Positions 28,197 to 38,720 of a DNA stretch of 64,000 bases are shown piece after piece. The stretch is from Gammaproteobacteria bacterium (GTDB taxonomy: Bacteria; Pseudomonadota; Gammaproteobacteria; JAJFKO01). Both the position numbers and the translations under genes were made by a program. The notes under the pieces were generated by a model. It saw only the letters and a list, made by a program, of their open reading frames with translations, did no database searches and was not told where the DNA came from. Each line of letters starts with the position of its first letter. Position 1 is the stretch's first letter. Where the stretch lies: assembly GCA_028284465.1 (NCBI GenBank), contig JANQRR010000026.1, positions 56,169 to 120,168 on the forward strand, in the 5' to 3' direction.

Positions 28197-29084
28197 TTAC
28201 ACCGGGATTAGTTCGTAATCAATTGATTTCGGTGGTGGCTTTGGCCATAAACTTAGAATAAAACCACCATCACCGGAGCCTGTCGGTTTTGCAGCATAAG
28301 CGCCATCACGTCGCAATTGCTCAATATGATGCTCAGAGTTATTATCGATTAAGCCCCAAGCACGAAAACAATCAAGCGCTTTATTAATGGCCTCAACAAG
28401 TAATGGGAAACCATCAGCTTCTTTTAATTGCAATGCTTTAGTAGCTTGTTTAACACTTTGTTGCATGCTGTGATCAATGGCTTGCGCATGTGAGGCGTCG
28501 CTTTGCCAAATTGATTTAACTTTATCGATACATTGTGAAGTAATGCCGACGTGACCGGAATACGATAAAAACCATTTAGGTTGCCATTGCACAGGCAAGG
28601 GTTGCCAGCCACTAGCTTTGCTAAAGTTTATGCCTTCGCCAGTTATGACTGCAGCAATATCAGCACCACTACTTTCACCGTGGAATAAATCTTCTAATTC
28701 GCGTGCAAATTCATATAAATTACTTTCTTCAATCCAGCCACGCCAGACAAACCAATGCCCCATCGCGACGCACAATGCAGCTGAAGCACCCATGCCTGAA
28801 CTCACCGGAATGTTGTTTTGAAAATAAAATTTTCCAGAAATATCGTTATGTGATTTTTGCAACATTTCTAATGCTTTTTCTAGCATTGCCCAAAATAGCA
28901 ATTGCGGTTCTTTCATATAATTACCGCCAAATTCAGCACGTACTGGCTCATCACTTTGCCAGTAAGCCAAACTTAAAGTGCGTGTTGGTAACGGAAAAAT
29001 AACCGCTGAACAACCTCGCAGTACGGCATGCTCTCCTGCTAAAATCCATTTGCCCGTAACTGTCGTCGAAAAATCACAAGACAT
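28197..29084 (-). CDS. mvk: Mevalonate kinase (GHMP kinase family)
   Basis: 295 residues. It contains the N-terminal GKWILAGEHAVLRG segment of mevalonate kinases, the GHMP motif with phosphate loop PVSSGMGASAALCVA (about 92-106), and the C-terminal KPTGSGDGGFIL motif. It phosphorylates mevalonate in isoprenoid synthesis. The start overlaps the end of the decarboxylase gene by 11 bases, so the two form an operon. The kinase could also act as a phosphomevalonate kinase, since the window has no separate gene for that step; which substrate it takes cannot be read from sequence. Confidence 0.83.
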   Translation of the reverse strand: MSCDFSTTVTGKWILAGEHAVLRGCSAVIFPLPTRTLSLAYWQSDEPVRAEFGGNYMKEPQLLFWAMLEKALEMLQKSHNDISGKFYFQNNIPVSSGMGASAALCVAMGHWFVWRGWIEESNLYEFARELEDLFHGESSGADIAAVITGEGINFSKASGWQPLPVQWQPKWFLSYSGHVGITSQCIDKVKSIWQSDASHAQAIDHSMQQSVKQATKALQLKEADGFPLLVEAINKALDCFRAWGLIDNNSEHHIEQLRRDGAYAAKPTGSGDGGFILSLWPKPPPKSIDYELIPV

Positions 29085-30036
29085 GATAATGCTGTCCTTC
29101 TAGCTGTTGTTTTATTGAAGTTGCTAATTGAGATTGTTCCGAGCGATACAATAAATGAATGTTAGGCCCGGCATCCATGGTGATAAGTGGTCCATCATGT
29201 TGTTGTTGCCAATGTTGACGTAAATAATTCAGTGCAGCTAATGATTGCGCATTCATGTAACCGAAAGGCTCAGCTGCAGTTTCAAATAATGCATGCATAT
29301 CCCAAAATTCTTGCCATATGATTTTGTAGGCTTGCTCCCATTGCTGTTCATGCAAACAATTAATTAATGTTGTTAAACGTTTAGCAGCACGTTGTGGGCG
29401 ATTAACAAATAATTCACTGGTTGCTACTAAACGGTGAGCTTGGCTTGAAGATACCGCTTTTTGTTGATCATGGGTCACGATCACTTGGTGAATTAAATCG
29501 TTATAAGGTAATTCAATCGTGTTAACAGTTGTTTGTTCCCACAGCGCCCAAGGTTGAAAAAAAGAACGGCATGAAGAACCTGAGCCTTGTTGTGATAATT
29601 CAGCTTGCGTGATTTCGTCAGGTAAAGATGAATTAGTCAGTTCAGTAAGCGCAAGCACAGCGGCGCGAGTTAAAGCAGCAAAACTGGATGCTGAACTCGC
29701 TAAGCCACAATTTGCGGGAAAATTGTTAGCAGATTGTACTAGAAACACACCAGAATAATTAAAGTGCTGTTTTAAAAATTGGAAGTGATTAAGAAAACGT
29801 TGTTGAGCTTTCTGATCAAGCGTGATCGGTTGACAATCTGGCTGAGCTAAAGGTTGCCATTGATCCTGTGCTGCATCGATGAGTTCCAGAGTCACGAAGC
29901 TCTGTAAATTATTCAATGTATAGGACAATGAAGCATTACTGGGGGCATTAGCCTGGTGATCGGTTTTGCCCATATATTTTATTAAGGCAATATTGGCTGG
30001 GGCTTGAGCTGACCATTTCATCCTATTGTTACTCAT
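29074..30036 (-). CDS. mvaD: Diphosphomevalonate decarboxylase
   Basis: About 320 residues. It begins with the hallmark APANIALIKYMGKTD and NAPSNASLSYTL, and contains the GHMP-type loop PANCGLASSASSFAAL (about 112-127), QQGSGSSCRSF, and TMDAGPNIHLLY near the end. It makes isopentenyl diphosphate from diphosphomevalonate. I take the ATG at 30036; the frame opens two codons upstream with GTG. With the adjacent kinase it shows that this organism uses the mevalonate route, as Coxiella and Legionella do. The remaining mevalonate genes are not in the window. Confidence 0.92.
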   Translation of the reverse strand: MSNNRMKWSAQAPANIALIKYMGKTDHQANAPSNASLSYTLNNLQSFVTLELIDAAQDQWQPLAQPDCQPITLDQKAQQRFLNHFQFLKQHFNYSGVFLVQSANNFPANCGLASSASSFAALTRAAVLALTELTNSSLPDEITQAELSQQGSGSSCRSFFQPWALWEQTTVNTIELPYNDLIHQVIVTHDQQKAVSSSQAHRLVATSELFVNRPQRAAKRLTTLINCLHEQQWEQAYKIIWQEFWDMHALFETAAEPFGYMNAQSLAALNYLRQHWQQQHDGPLITMDAGPNIHLLYRSEQSQLATSIKQQLEGQHYHVL

Positions 30037-30178
30037 ATTCACTAAAAATTAGCTATTATATTATTTGTTGGATTTGACTGCGAATGATTTTTGCTAATTC
30101 TGCTAAGAAAATAATCCCATAGTGATGTTGAATTTAACAAATCAGCTATTTTATTGCATACTTAACTTGAAAGCGAGT

Positions 30179-30184
30179 TATAAT
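30179..30184 (+). promoter_or_regulatory. Probable -10 of the dps promoter
   Basis: A consensus TATAAT lies 28 bases before the dps ATG. A weak -35, TTGCAT at 30154-30159, is 19 bases away, longer than ideal. GGAG follows as the ribosome-binding site at about 30203. Confidence 0.4.
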
Positions 30185-30211
30185 CTTGCAAAATAACATA
30201 GGAGAGCCCTC

Positions 30212-30652
30212 ATGAGCACGAATGCTTTAATCACCGATCTGTCTAAGCTGTTAGCAGATACTTATGCCTTGTATTTGAAGACTCAAAATTATCATTGGCA
30301 CGTCAAAGGTCCTAATTTTAAGACTTTGCATGAGCTTTTTGAAGATCAATATAAATCCTTAGCTGAAGCTGTAGACGATGTTGCTGAACGGATTTTAACA
30401 TTAGGCGGTCAAGCGCCAGCAAGCTTTAGTCAATTCAATGAGCTTAGCGAGATTAGTGATGGTAATTCAAAGGCAGATTCAAATACTATGGTGCGTGAAT
30501 TAGCTGGAGATCATACTAAATTGATCACCCGAATGAAGCAGATTTTAGAAAGTGCGCAAAAAGCTAATGATGAAGGTACAGTGGCATTGTTAAGTGAACG
30601 AATTGCAGAACATGAAAAAACCCATTGGATGTTAAGCGCTTCACAAAGCTAG
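30212..30652 (+). CDS. dps: Dps-family ferritin-like DNA-protection protein
   Basis: 146 residues, the usual Dps size. The ferroxidase ligands are in NYHWHVKGPNFKTLHELFED (His, then His/Asp/Glu pattern), and the helix YKSLAEAVDDVAERI carries the second set. It stores iron while consuming hydrogen peroxide and can bind DNA. It has a strong -10 and a good ribosome-binding site (GGAGAG). The convergent PAS-LuxR gene overlaps its last four bases. Confidence 0.94.
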   Translation: MSTNALITDLSKLLADTYALYLKTQNYHWHVKGPNFKTLHELFEDQYKSLAEAVDDVAERILTLGGQAPASFSQFNELSEISDGNSKADSNTMVRELAGDHTKLITRMKQILESAQKANDEGTVALLSERIAEHEKTHWMLSASQS

Positions 30653-31374
30653 GTTTCATTAAGAATAAGTGAAATATTTTTTGGAACTAATGATTCAGGG
30701 ACAAGATTGTAAAGGTTATGCTCTAAGCAGTACTGAATAAGATCATCTTTTTTTCGGCAATCGAATTTATCTTTAATTTTAGCAATGTGATTTTCTACAG
30801 TGCGTTCTGAGATCCCAAGGATCTTGCCAATGGCTTTCATAGTCATGCCTCTGATCAAATAAAAAAGGCATTCGGCTTCGCGTTTTGATAAGTTAAAGTC
30901 TTGAGCTCGAGCATTTACTGTAAGGCTTTGCGAGAATTTTTTATTGGAACCTAAATAAGGACTATTTGCTTGTGAGATAATCGATGAAAATGAATCTAGC
31001 AAGGTATCTGCAATATCGATAGCCCGAGTAACAGCACAGATAATTTTGTTATCCTTATAAATTGGAAATTTCTCTACTAACAATACATGCTGTTCATTAT
31101 TGCAATAAGGATGGATATCTAAAATTAATAATCGACGACCATCTAATGCTTTTGTGTTTTGTTCAATGAAAATTTCAGCTGCTTTTGCTGCTTGGCATGG
31201 CATGTCATATTCAGACGTGTTAACGATATCTTCAGCTTGATCATAACCGAGCAATTTTGCAGCAGCTGCATTACATCCAGCATATTTAGCCGCTTGCGTT
31301 CGCCAAAACACATAGCCTGGCAATGCTTCTAATACACTAATAATTTGATTATATTCTTTGCTATCATCATCCAT
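30649..31374 (-). CDS. PAS domain LuxR-type transcriptional regulator
   Basis: 241 residues from the ATG at 31374 (the upstream TTG is unlikely). An N-terminal PAS-like domain (about 10-115, GYVFWRTQAAKYAGCNAAAA onward) is joined to a C-terminal LuxR-type HTH (about 168-225; LSKREAECLFYLIRG, ISERTVENHIAKIK). There is no receiver domain, so it is not a classical response regulator; the signal is unknown. It shares architecture and the ECLFYLIRG signature with three regulators in the cluster at 37-39.5 kb and is probably an outlying member of the same family. It converges on dps with a four-base overlap. Confidence 0.85.
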   Translation of the reverse strand: MDDDSKEYNQIISVLEALPGYVFWRTQAAKYAGCNAAAAKLLGYDQAEDIVNTSEYDMPCQAAKAAEIFIEQNTKALDGRRLLILDIHPYCNNEQHVLLVEKFPIYKDNKIICAVTRAIDIADTLLDSFSSIISQANSPYLGSNKKFSQSLTVNARAQDFNLSKREAECLFYLIRGMTMKAIGKILGISERTVENHIAKIKDKFDCRKKDDLIQYCLEHNLYNLVPESLVPKNISLILNET

Positions 31375-31475
31375 GATTAAGCTCAAAATAAAAAATTGTT
31401 AGAATTTTTTCTAAAATTATCAGTTTATGTTATTTTCATTATAAAATATATACGGTGTTTTACTGATCTGTAAGA

Positions 31476-32600
31476 TCACTGAGTACCACCTTCAGCTTGT
31501 TTGATGGACTGGTGTAATTGTTCGTCAGCTAAATTAGCATTTGCAAAAGATTTTGTGTTGGGTAAATATATATGGACATTGTGTAAAGGTTCGATACACA
31601 ATTCACTGTCTTTCACACTTATCCCTAACACATGCCCGCCAGTAGTACGATCGGCACTAACAAAGTGTAAATGAAACCCTGGAACAGCAATACCAGCCCA
31701 ATATTTTGGGAACCAAAAGCCGACAATAGTGCCCTGAACGTTTTGTAAATTAAAAATAGCTTGTTCTGCAGCAGCTTTAGTTAAAGGAGGATATGGTTTT
31801 TTTTGTTTACGCAAACTTCTTAGTTTAAGAGCGTTAAAAGTGCCAGCGATACGAATGGCATAAGGAATGTTTTTATTAGTAAAAGTTTGTAATATTTTTT
31901 TTCCTAAAGCTTGATAACTAGTAATATTGCTTATTTGAGTGTGAAACGGCGGACGAAAAAATGTAACTTGAGCAAAAGGTACAATTTGTTTAGGATTTAC
32001 TGTTTTCAATGAACCGTCTGCTTCAATTTGATAAAACGTGCCATCAACAGCAACCATTTCGCCATTTAAGTCAAGAAAAGTGCCTAAACCGAAGTTACCG
32101 TGTTGCATTAAGCGTTTATAATCATAATCTCCGTCATACACACCTTGAGCAAGGGAGCCAATAGTAGCTACTTGGAACACAGTGCTTTTTTGTTGATCGA
32201 GTTGCTGTTGAGTATGATGTGGAAGTGATTGACCAGTTGCAAATACTTGAATATCAGGTTTTTGTGCAAGTAAAGGATCAAGTATTTTGTGGGCTTGTTT
32301 AAAATGTTTTGAAGCCAAATGTGCATTATGTGCAGCAGCACTTTTCCACTGTTCAATAAAAATAGCTTGATTAGGATTGAAAGGATTTAAATACATTGAG
32401 TAAGATATGTTGCCGGGTTCTTGTTGAGTTTTATAGATCAAATTCTCAATAATTTTATTATGTTTTTGTAACTGATCAGGTTTAAATGTGTATGTTGCAA
32501 TAACAGTTAAGGGTGCAATTGATGCCTGCACGGTATTTACAGCAAATATTGCAATAGTAGCTAACAGTGCAAAGAAAGTGTTACAGAAAAATTTTTTCAT
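31476..32600 (-). CDS. Exported fusion of an ABM domain and alpha-acetolactate decarboxylase
   Basis: 374 residues from the ATG at 32600, preceded by a GAGG site and lying five bases after xseB. Residues 1-27 are a signal peptide (FFALLATIAIFAVNTVQA). Residues 30-115 form an antibiotic-biosynthesis-monooxygenase-like domain (EPGNISYSMY, then FIEQW). The rest is acetolactate decarboxylase: HGNFGLGTFLDLNGEMV and VDGTFYQ, the zinc ligands in FHLHF and GGHVL. Bacterial acetolactate decarboxylases make acetoin in the cytoplasm and lack both extra parts, though exported forms are known. Which reaction the ABM domain adds, if any, is unknown. Confidence 0.85.
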   Translation of the reverse strand: MKKFFCNTFFALLATIAIFAVNTVQASIAPLTVIATYTFKPDQLQKHNKIIENLIYKTQQEPGNISYSMYLNPFNPNQAIFIEQWKSAAAHNAHLASKHFKQAHKILDPLLAQKPDIQVFATGQSLPHHTQQQLDQQKSTVFQVATIGSLAQGVYDGDYDYKRLMQHGNFGLGTFLDLNGEMVAVDGTFYQIEADGSLKTVNPKQIVPFAQVTFFRPPFHTQISNITSYQALGKKILQTFTNKNIPYAIRIAGTFNALKLRSLRKQKKPYPPLTKAAAEQAIFNLQNVQGTIVGFWFPKYWAGIAVPGFHLHFVSADRTTGGHVLGISVKDSELCIEPLHNVHIYLPNTKSFANANLADEQLHQSIKQAEGGTQ

Positions 32601-32604
32601 TAAT

Positions 32605-32856
32605 TTATTCCTCAGGTTCATAAGGTTCTAATTTAATATCACCGTTTTTAGCAATTAATTTTTGCACTTTTTGCTCAGCTTTACTCAAAGCCTGTTGGCA
32701 TTCGCGCACGAGTTTAATGCCGTGTTCAAATTGCTGTAATGATTCTTCAAGCGGTATTTCACCTTTTTCCATTGTTTCAACCAATTTGTTCAATTCTGTA
32801 AGTGAAGCTTCAAAATTAAAATCTTTGTTGTGTTGGGTTTGTTTAGCTTTTGCCAT
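32605..32856 (-). CDS. xseB: Exodeoxyribonuclease VII small subunit
   Basis: 83 residues, the normal size. The family pattern FEASLTELNKLVETMEKGEI and PLEESLQQFEHGIKL is complete. It combines with XseA to degrade single-stranded DNA. It is directly upstream of the ABM/acetolactate decarboxylase gene and probably cotranscribed with it; the usual neighbour ispA is absent. Confidence 0.93.
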   Translation of the reverse strand: MAKAKQTQHNKDFNFEASLTELNKLVETMEKGEIPLEESLQQFEHGIKLVRECQQALSKAEQKVQKLIAKNGDIKLEPYEPEE

Positions 32857-32932
32857 GCGTAGTACCTTTATAAAATGTTATTGTGATATATTAAAGAGAA
32901 TGATAGCAATAAGCAAGATAATGGAATAAGCA

Positions 32933-35900
32933 ATGACAGCTAATAAAGCAGAAAAGGGCTGGCAGTTTTGCATCGATCGCGGTGGTACTTTCACTGATAT
33001 AGTGGCACTCAACCCACAAGGCCAATTAATAAGTCATAAACTTTTATCAGAAAATCCGCAAGCATACCAAGATGCAGCAATTCAAGGTATTCGTGAAGTC
33101 ATGGGATTAGCAGCAGATGATGCTATTCCTACAAAGCAGATCGAAGTTGTTAAAATGGGCACAACAGTGGCAACTAATGCGTTATTAGAACGCAAAGGTG
33201 AACCTACAGCTTTAGTCATTACTCAAGGTTTTAAAGATGCGTTGCGAATAGGTTATCAAAATCGGCCAGAGATTTTCGCACGACAAATTAAGTTAGCAGA
33301 ATTAGTTTATACTACAGTTATTGAAGCACATGAGCGAATATCTGCAGCAGGCGATATATTAACGCCACTTGATTTAGAACATTTACGTCAACAATTAACT
33401 CAAGCTTACCAAACAGGCTTACGTGCAGTAGCGATTGTATTTATGCATGCGTATAAATATCCACAGCATGAACAACAAGCAATAAAATTAGCAAAACAAA
33501 TTGGCTTTACTCAGATCTCTGGATCACATCAAGTGGCTCCCTTAATTAAATTAGTTAGTCGTGGTGATACAACAGTGGTTGATGCTTATCTAACGCCGAT
33601 CATTCGACGCTATGTTGATAGCATTGCAGAACACTTATGCAATGTGCCATTATTTTTTATGCAATCGCATGGTGGTCTTGCACATGCAGCACATTTTCAG
33701 GGTAAAGATAGTGTTTTTTCTGGGCCTGCAGGTGGTGTTGTCGGTGCAGTTAAAGCAAGTTTGCAAGCAGGCTTTACTAAAATTATCGGTTTTGATATGG
33801 GTGGCACCTCAACTGATGTTTCACATTATCAAGGCGAGTATGAACGGGTTTTTGCAACCCAAATTGGTGGAGTTCGCATGCGCGTGCCAATGATGCATAT
33901 TCATACCATTGCAGCAGGCGGTGGATCGATTTTACATTTTCGTCAAGGGCGTTATCAAGTCGGGCCAGATTCAGCAGGTGCTGATCCTGGACCTGCTGCT
34001 TATGGCCGTGATGGGCCGTTAACGGTAACAGATTGTAATGTGTTATTAGGAAAACTTCCGGTAGCATACTTTCCAGCTATTTTTGGCAGTGATCGTAAGC
34101 AAGCATTACAAATTGCAGTAGTGAAAACAAAATTTGCTGAACTTACTAAGTCAATTGCCACGGCAACGCAAACTAACATTACAGCAGAAGAAGTTGCTAC
34201 AGGATTTTTGCGCGTTGCCATTGATAACATGGCTAATGCGATTAAAAAAGTCACGGTACAACGTGGTTTTGATGTCACTGAATATACTTTATGTTGTTTT
34301 GGTGGTGCTGCTGGTCAGCATGCATGTTTAGTTGCTGAAGCGTTAGGTGTGACTAAAGTCATGTTGCATCCATTAGCAGGAGTGTTATCGGCTTATGGGT
34401 TAGGTTTAGCTGATATTTGCGTGATCCGCGAGCAAGCGATTGAACAGCCTTATGCGGAACAATTAATGCCAACGTTAAAAACAGCATTTACGCATTTAAC
34501 TAACCAATGTCAAACAGCACTTCAACAACAAACCACGGATTTAAATCAGATTGAATTAACTTATAGTTTGCGTGTGCGTTATCAAGGTAGTGATACCGCT
34601 ATAGCGCTACATTTTTTTGAAGGCATGGACGTTGCAGCTGAGTTTGTTAAACACCATCGACAACGTTATGGGTTTGTTATGCCAGGGCGTGGTTGTATTA
34701 TCGATGCAGTAGTAGTTGAAGCCATCGCTCAATTACCTGATCTACAAATTGTGACACCACAAAATAATGCTAGCAGTAAAGTTAAATCTAAACCCAAACC
34801 TACAGCCATGGTGGATATGTATAGTAGTGGTCAGTGGCAAAAAATTCCAGTTTATCTGCGTGAACAGTTAATCGTTACGCAAATTATTAAAGGTCCGGCT
34901 ATTATTATTGAAAAGACTACCACTCACGTTATCGAACCAAATTGGCAAGTAGAATTAATGAAACAAGGGCATTTGTTATTAACTCAATATAAACAGCAAG
35001 CCACTAAAAATATTGCTTTAACTGCCGATCCGGTGATGTTAGAAATTTTTAATAATTTATATATGTCGATTGCTGAGCAAATGGGTGTAGTGTTAGCAAA
35101 TACCTCTTATTCGGTAAATATTAAAGAACGCTTGGATTTTTCCTGTGCTGTGTTTGATAAACATGGTTCATTGGTAGCGAATGCCCCGCATATCCCAGTG
35201 CATTTAGGCTCAATGGGTGAAAGTGTGCGTGCGCTAAAAGATCAGTTTAGCGATCAGTTACGCCCAGGTGATGTGTATATGTTAAATAATCCATTTCAAG
35301 GTGGTACCCATTTACCTGATGTTACCGTAATGACTCCCGTATTTGATGAACAACAACGAATTATATTTTATGTGGCTTCGCGTGGTCATCATGCGGATAT
35401 TGGTGGGATAACGCCAGGCTCGATGCCGCCGTTAAGTCAAACAATCGAAGAAGAAGGTATTTTAATTGACGTCGTTAAAATTGTTGATCAAGGTAATTTT
35501 TGTCAAGCTAGCGTTAATAAATTATTAACTTCAGGGCGTTGGCCAGCGCGGAATGTGCAGCAAAATATTGGTGATCTGCAAGCGCAAATTGCAGCGAATG
35601 AAACCGGCGTCAATGGTTTACATAACATGGTTGAGCATTTTGGTCTGGATGTGGTGCAAGCGTATATGCATCATGTGCAAACTAATGCGGCAATGGCTAT
35701 CAAACAAGTATTAACAAAATTAAACGATGGTGAATTTAATTGTAAGTTGGATAATGGTGCTGTGATCAACGTAAAAATTACTGTTGATCAACAACAGCAA
35801 ACAGCAATAATTGATTTTAGTGGCAGTAGCATGCAGTTAAACAATAATTTTAATGCACCGAAAGCGGTGTGTCGCGCTGCAGTGTTATATGTATTTCGCA

Positions 35901-36553
35901 CGTTAGTCAATGAGCCAATTCCATTAAATGAAGGTTGTATGCAGCCGCTAACGTTAATTGTTCCAGCACAATCGATGCTAAATCCTAATTATCCAGCTGC
36001 GGTAGTTGCTGGTAATGTGGAAACCTCACAAATCATTGTTGATGCATTATATGGTGCCTTAAATGTTATGGCAGCGTCGCAAGGTACTATGAATAATGTA
36101 ACGTTTGGCAATGAACAATATCAATATTACGAAACTATTTGTGGCGGTGCTGGTGCCGGCAATGGTTTTGCTGGTTGTGATACAGTGCACACCCATATGA
36201 CGAATTCGCGCTTAACCGATCCGGAAGTGTTAGAAATTAATTTTCCAGTGTTAGTGGAAGAGTTTGTTATGCGTGATAATAGTGGTGGTGCTGGCAAATG
36301 GTCTGGCGGTAATGGCGTTATTCGTCAACTTAAATTCCTGCAACCGATGACTGTCTCTATTTTGGCTGATCGGCGCTATATTGCTCCACATGGCTTAGCT
36401 GGAGGCTGCCCTGGCAAAGTTGGTGAAAATTGGCTGCTAACAGCTAATGGTTTGCAACATAAGTTGCCAGCAACAGCCACAGCAAAAGTGCAAGCTGGCG
36501 ATGCTATCTTGATCAAAACCCCTGGTGGCGGTGGATTTGGCAAAATGTCGTAA
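32933..36553 (+). CDS. Hydantoinase/5-oxoprolinase-type enzyme, HyuA-HyuB fusion
   Basis: 1206-residue ATP-dependent amidohydrolase of the eukaryote-like 5-oxoprolinase layout, one chain containing the HyuA half (1 to about 690) and HyuB half (about 700-1206). The N-terminal ATP-binding signature is [14 protein letters not shown], the central [14 protein letters not shown] and the glycine-rich [11 protein letters not shown] are intact, and the HyuB half has [19 protein letters not shown] and FDFSGSS-like segments. 5-oxoprolinase hydrolyses 5-oxoproline to glutamate. The substrate could instead be a hydantoin. An ATG with a weak GGAA site is used. Confidence 0.88.
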   Translation: MTANKAEKGWQFCIDRGGTFTDIVALNPQGQLISHKLLSENPQAYQDAAIQGIREVMGLAADDAIPTKQIEVVKMGTTVATNALLERKGEPTALVITQGFKDALRIGYQNRPEIFARQIKLAELVYTTVIEAHERISAAGDILTPLDLEHLRQQLTQAYQTGLRAVAIVFMHAYKYPQHEQQAIKLAKQIGFTQISGSHQVAPLIKLVSRGDTTVVDAYLTPIIRRYVDSIAEHLCNVPLFFMQSHGGLAHAAHFQGKDSVFSGPAGGVVGAVKASLQAGFTKIIGFDMGGTSTDVSHYQGEYERVFATQIGGVRMRVPMMHIHTIAAGGGSILHFRQGRYQVGPDSAGADPGPAAYGRDGPLTVTDCNVLLGKLPVAYFPAIFGSDRKQALQIAVVKTKFAELTKSIATATQTNITAEEVATGFLRVAIDNMANAIKKVTVQRGFDVTEYTLCCFGGAAGQHACLVAEALGVTKVMLHPLAGVLSAYGLGLADICVIREQAIEQPYAEQLMPTLKTAFTHLTNQCQTALQQQTTDLNQIELTYSLRVRYQGSDTAIALHFFEGMDVAAEFVKHHRQRYGFVMPGRGCIIDAVVVEAIAQLPDLQIVTPQNNASSKVKSKPKPTAMVDMYSSGQWQKIPVYLREQLIVTQIIKGPAIIIEKTTTHVIEPNWQVELMKQGHLLLTQYKQQATKNIALTADPVMLEIFNNLYMSIAEQMGVVLANTSYSVNIKERLDFSCAVFDKHGSLVANAPHIPVHLGSMGESVRALKDQFSDQLRPGDVYMLNNPFQGGTHLPDVTVMTPVFDEQQRIIFYVASRGHHADIGGITPGSMPPLSQTIEEEGILIDVVKIVDQGNFCQASVNKLLTSGRWPARNVQQNIGDLQAQIAANETGVNGLHNMVEHFGLDVVQAYMHHVQTNAAMAIKQVLTKLNDGEFNCKLDNGAVINVKITVDQQQQTAIIDFSGSSMQLNNNFNAPKAVCRAAVLYVFRTLVNEPIPLNEGCMQPLTLIVPAQSMLNPNYPAAVVAGNVETSQIIVDALYGALNVMAASQGTMNNVTFGNEQYQYYETICGGAGAGNGFAGCDTVHTHMTNSRLTDPEVLEINFPVLVEEFVMRDNSGGAGKWSGGNGVIRQLKFLQPMTVSILADRRYIAPHGLAGGCPGKVGENWLLTANGLQHKLPATATAKVQAGDAILIKTPGGGGFGKMS

Positions 36554-36625
36554 CGAAATAAGTCGTTACGAAAATCTTCGTCATATCTGTTTCACATACT
36601 TCCATAGCAAAATTGCAGCTAATTA

Positions 36626-36655
36626 TTGACAACCAGGCACCAGATAGTAGACAAT
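36626..36655 (+). promoter_or_regulatory. Putative promoter of the tRNA-Ile/tRNA-Ala pair
   Basis: TTGACA at 36626-36631 is a perfect -35. A weak -10 (TAGACA or GACAAT) follows 16 to 18 bases later at 36648-36655, just ahead of the tRNA-Ile 5' end at 36674. No Fis-site or GC discriminator is clear. Confidence 0.45.
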
Positions 36656-36673
36656 GCCTGTCCACATTGTGGA

Positions 36674-36747
<74 letters not shown>

Positions 36748-36766
36748 TTAAATTTTTCCCACCAAT

Positions 36767-36842
36767 GGGGCCATAGCTCAGCTGGGAGAGCGCCTGCTTT
36801 GCACGCAGGAGGTCGGCGGTTCGATCCCGCCTGGCTCCACCA
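36767..36842 (+). tRNA. tRNA-Ala (TGC anticodon)
   Basis: 76 bases including the encoded CCA. Acceptor GGGGCCA pairs with TGGCTCC (one G-U), anticodon loop TTTGCAC reads TGC, and the T-loop is GGTTCGATCCC. Only 155 bases separate it from the first regulator of the LuxR array. Confidence 0.95.
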
Positions 36843-37003
36843 TAAAAAAAGATGCATGATTAATTTTAGTGAATTAATCCTCGTGAAATTTACTAGGTTT
36901 TGCGAAACTTATTATTGGTTTAAAATAATAGACAATTTCTTAAGTTTTACATTATAACTTTAATGACCCATTAAAAATAAATTGTAAAGGATAAGGAGTG
37001 GCT

Positions 37004-37657
37004 ATGAATATTTCACTGAATGATCTTATATCTAATTTTCCAGGCATAGCTTATTATAAAAATACCGAACTTGAATATATGGGGGGCAGTCATAGCTTAG
37101 TGAGAGTCTCAGGGTTAGGAGTGCCTAAGAATATCACAGGTAGAAATGATTATGACTTTTGTTGGGATATGTATGCTGATGAATATCGTAAAAATGATAG
37201 TATGGTATTGAGTGGCGAAAGATTGAATACCTTGCAACTACTACGTATAGCAGATGGTAATGATGTCGCAATCGTTTCTCAAAAGGCACCTATCTATGAT
37301 GCTGAAAATAATATTGTTGGTGTTTTAGGTCACGCAGTAGTAGTTACCAATGATTCCATTTTATCAAAATCAAGACTCATTAAAGCTACTGATTTGGCAC
37401 TATTTGGCCAAAGGAATTCGTGTTCTCATTATCTCGTAAAAAAAATTGATGGGTTAACCAAACGTCAATCACAATGCCTTTTTTATTTATTGCGTGGAAA
37501 ATCTGCAAGAAAAATCGCAGAGATTTTGCATATTTCACCACGAACAGTAGAGTATCATATTGGAAAAATTAAAGAATATTATAATGTTTCAACTCACTCA
37601 GATATCATTGATATCGCATTTAAGAAAGGGCTTATTAGATTTATGCCAATTAACTAA
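37004..37657 (+). CDS. PAS-LuxR regulator 1 of the array
   Basis: 217 residues from the ATG at 37004, which has AGGAG five bases upstream (the GTG at 36998 would overlap that site). An N-terminal PAS-like domain (1 to about 120, ending VVGVLGHAVVVTN) leads to a LuxR HTH (about 150-210; LTKRQSQCLFYLLRGKSARK, SPRTVEYHIGKIK). No receiver domain. It is the first of the array and transcribed toward the others. Ligand or signal unknown. Confidence 0.85.
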   Translation: MNISLNDLISNFPGIAYYKNTELEYMGGSHSLVRVSGLGVPKNITGRNDYDFCWDMYADEYRKNDSMVLSGERLNTLQLLRIADGNDVAIVSQKAPIYDAENNIVGVLGHAVVVTNDSILSKSRLIKATDLALFGQRNSCSHYLVKKIDGLTKRQSQCLFYLLRGKSARKIAEILHISPRTVEYHIGKIKEYYNVSTHSDIIDIAFKKGLIRFMPIN

Positions 37658-37662
37658 GTAAT

Positions 37663-38400
37663 CTATAAACTAATTTGTTGAGATAATAATCTTTTTGGGA
37701 TCATGTTGAGAAACCCTAAATCAATAGCTTTTTCAATAAGTGCACTTTTTGAATGACATTTAAATTTTGTTTTAATATTATCAATATGGGTTTCAATAGT
37801 TTTTGCTGAAAGATTGAGTTTGGCGGCAATACTTTTTGTTGTTTTTCCTCTCAATATATAAAATAAGCATTCTTTTTGACGAGGCGTTAATTGAATGCCA
37901 GGGTGATCATCTTTGATAATAAAGGTGAATTGGTTTTTTTTAAATTTAGCAGAATAGCGGCTATTTTGTTTGGCAAGTATTAATCCGAAATTAATCATAT
38001 TCAAATTAGAAACATCTATACTGCTCCATCCAACACCTATGACTTCATTTTTTTTGTTTTTTATAGGAAATTTTTCACCCAAAAACGCATGACTTCTACC
38101 ATCTGCATAATATCCAAAGCAAAAAACGTTAATTTTTTTGTTTTCTTTAAGCACTAATTTGTCTTCTTCATAAAAATCTTCAGCTAATAGAACTGCTGGT
38201 GCTTGAATATGAATATCAGCAACATTTTTTCCCATGACTGCTTCTGGTGATTTGTAGCCGGTAATATTTGCTACAGCATTATTTACAACAGCGTAATAAA
38301 ATTTTTTATTTTTTATAGCAATAAAATTAGGAAAAATATTGATAGTTTGTAATACTTTATTTAAGGATGAATCATCATCTAATGATAAATTTTCAAACAT
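37663..38400 (-). CDS. PAS-LuxR regulator 2 of the array
   Basis: 245 residues, AAGGAA ribosome-binding site before the ATG. A PAS domain at about 20-130 (NFIAIKNKKFYYAVVNNAVA) ends in GVGWSSIDVSN; the HTH is at about 175-232 (LTPRQKECLFYILRG, SAKTIETHIDNIK). It is a close paralogue of the next gene. The stop lies five bases from that of the convergent 37004 gene. No acyl-homoserine lactone domain. Confidence 0.86.
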   Translation of the reverse strand: MFENLSLDDDSSLNKVLQTINIFPNFIAIKNKKFYYAVVNNAVANITGYKSPEAVMGKNVADIHIQAPAVLLAEDFYEEDKLVLKENKKINVFCFGYYADGRSHAFLGEKFPIKNKKNEVIGVGWSSIDVSNLNMINFGLILAKQNSRYSAKFKKNQFTFIIKDDHPGIQLTPRQKECLFYILRGKTTKSIAAKLNLSAKTIETHIDNIKTKFKCHSKSALIEKAIDLGFLNMIPKRLLSQQISL

Positions 38401-38720
38401 TATTTGAGCACTTCCTTTAATGTAAATTTATCTATATTTTAGGATTCAGAAAGCGATAAAAATATATTTTATTAGAGCTCCGACTTTTAAATATGACAAA
38501 AAAGTTAAGCAATCACATTAAATCATTCTTTATTCGATTCTACAATGCTCCATTTGAATAAACAATCCGTATTTTTCCCTGATATAATAATTTTAGCGAT
38601 TCTAACTATATTATAATGAGCATCAGTTGCAGTTAAGTACTTGTAGATAGCAAATAATATACGTGAGACTTTTGTGGGAGTGAGTACATTACAGTTCTGC
38701 ATTAAATGTCGTATGCTTCA
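38401..38720. other. Gap between two minus-strand PAS-LuxR genes
   Basis: 320 AT-rich bases holding the promoter of the downstream regulator and the 3' end of the upstream one. A weak inverted repeat, ATGTCGT and ACGACAT, lies at about 38705-38731 at the end of the upstream gene. I see no open frame, RNA gene or lux-box-like palindrome. Confidence 0.4.

Noticed and set aside
36550..36569. Hairpin GTAACGA/TCGTTAC after the hydantoinase gene as a terminator
   Set aside because: No run of T follows, so it does not meet the requirement for an intrinsic terminator.
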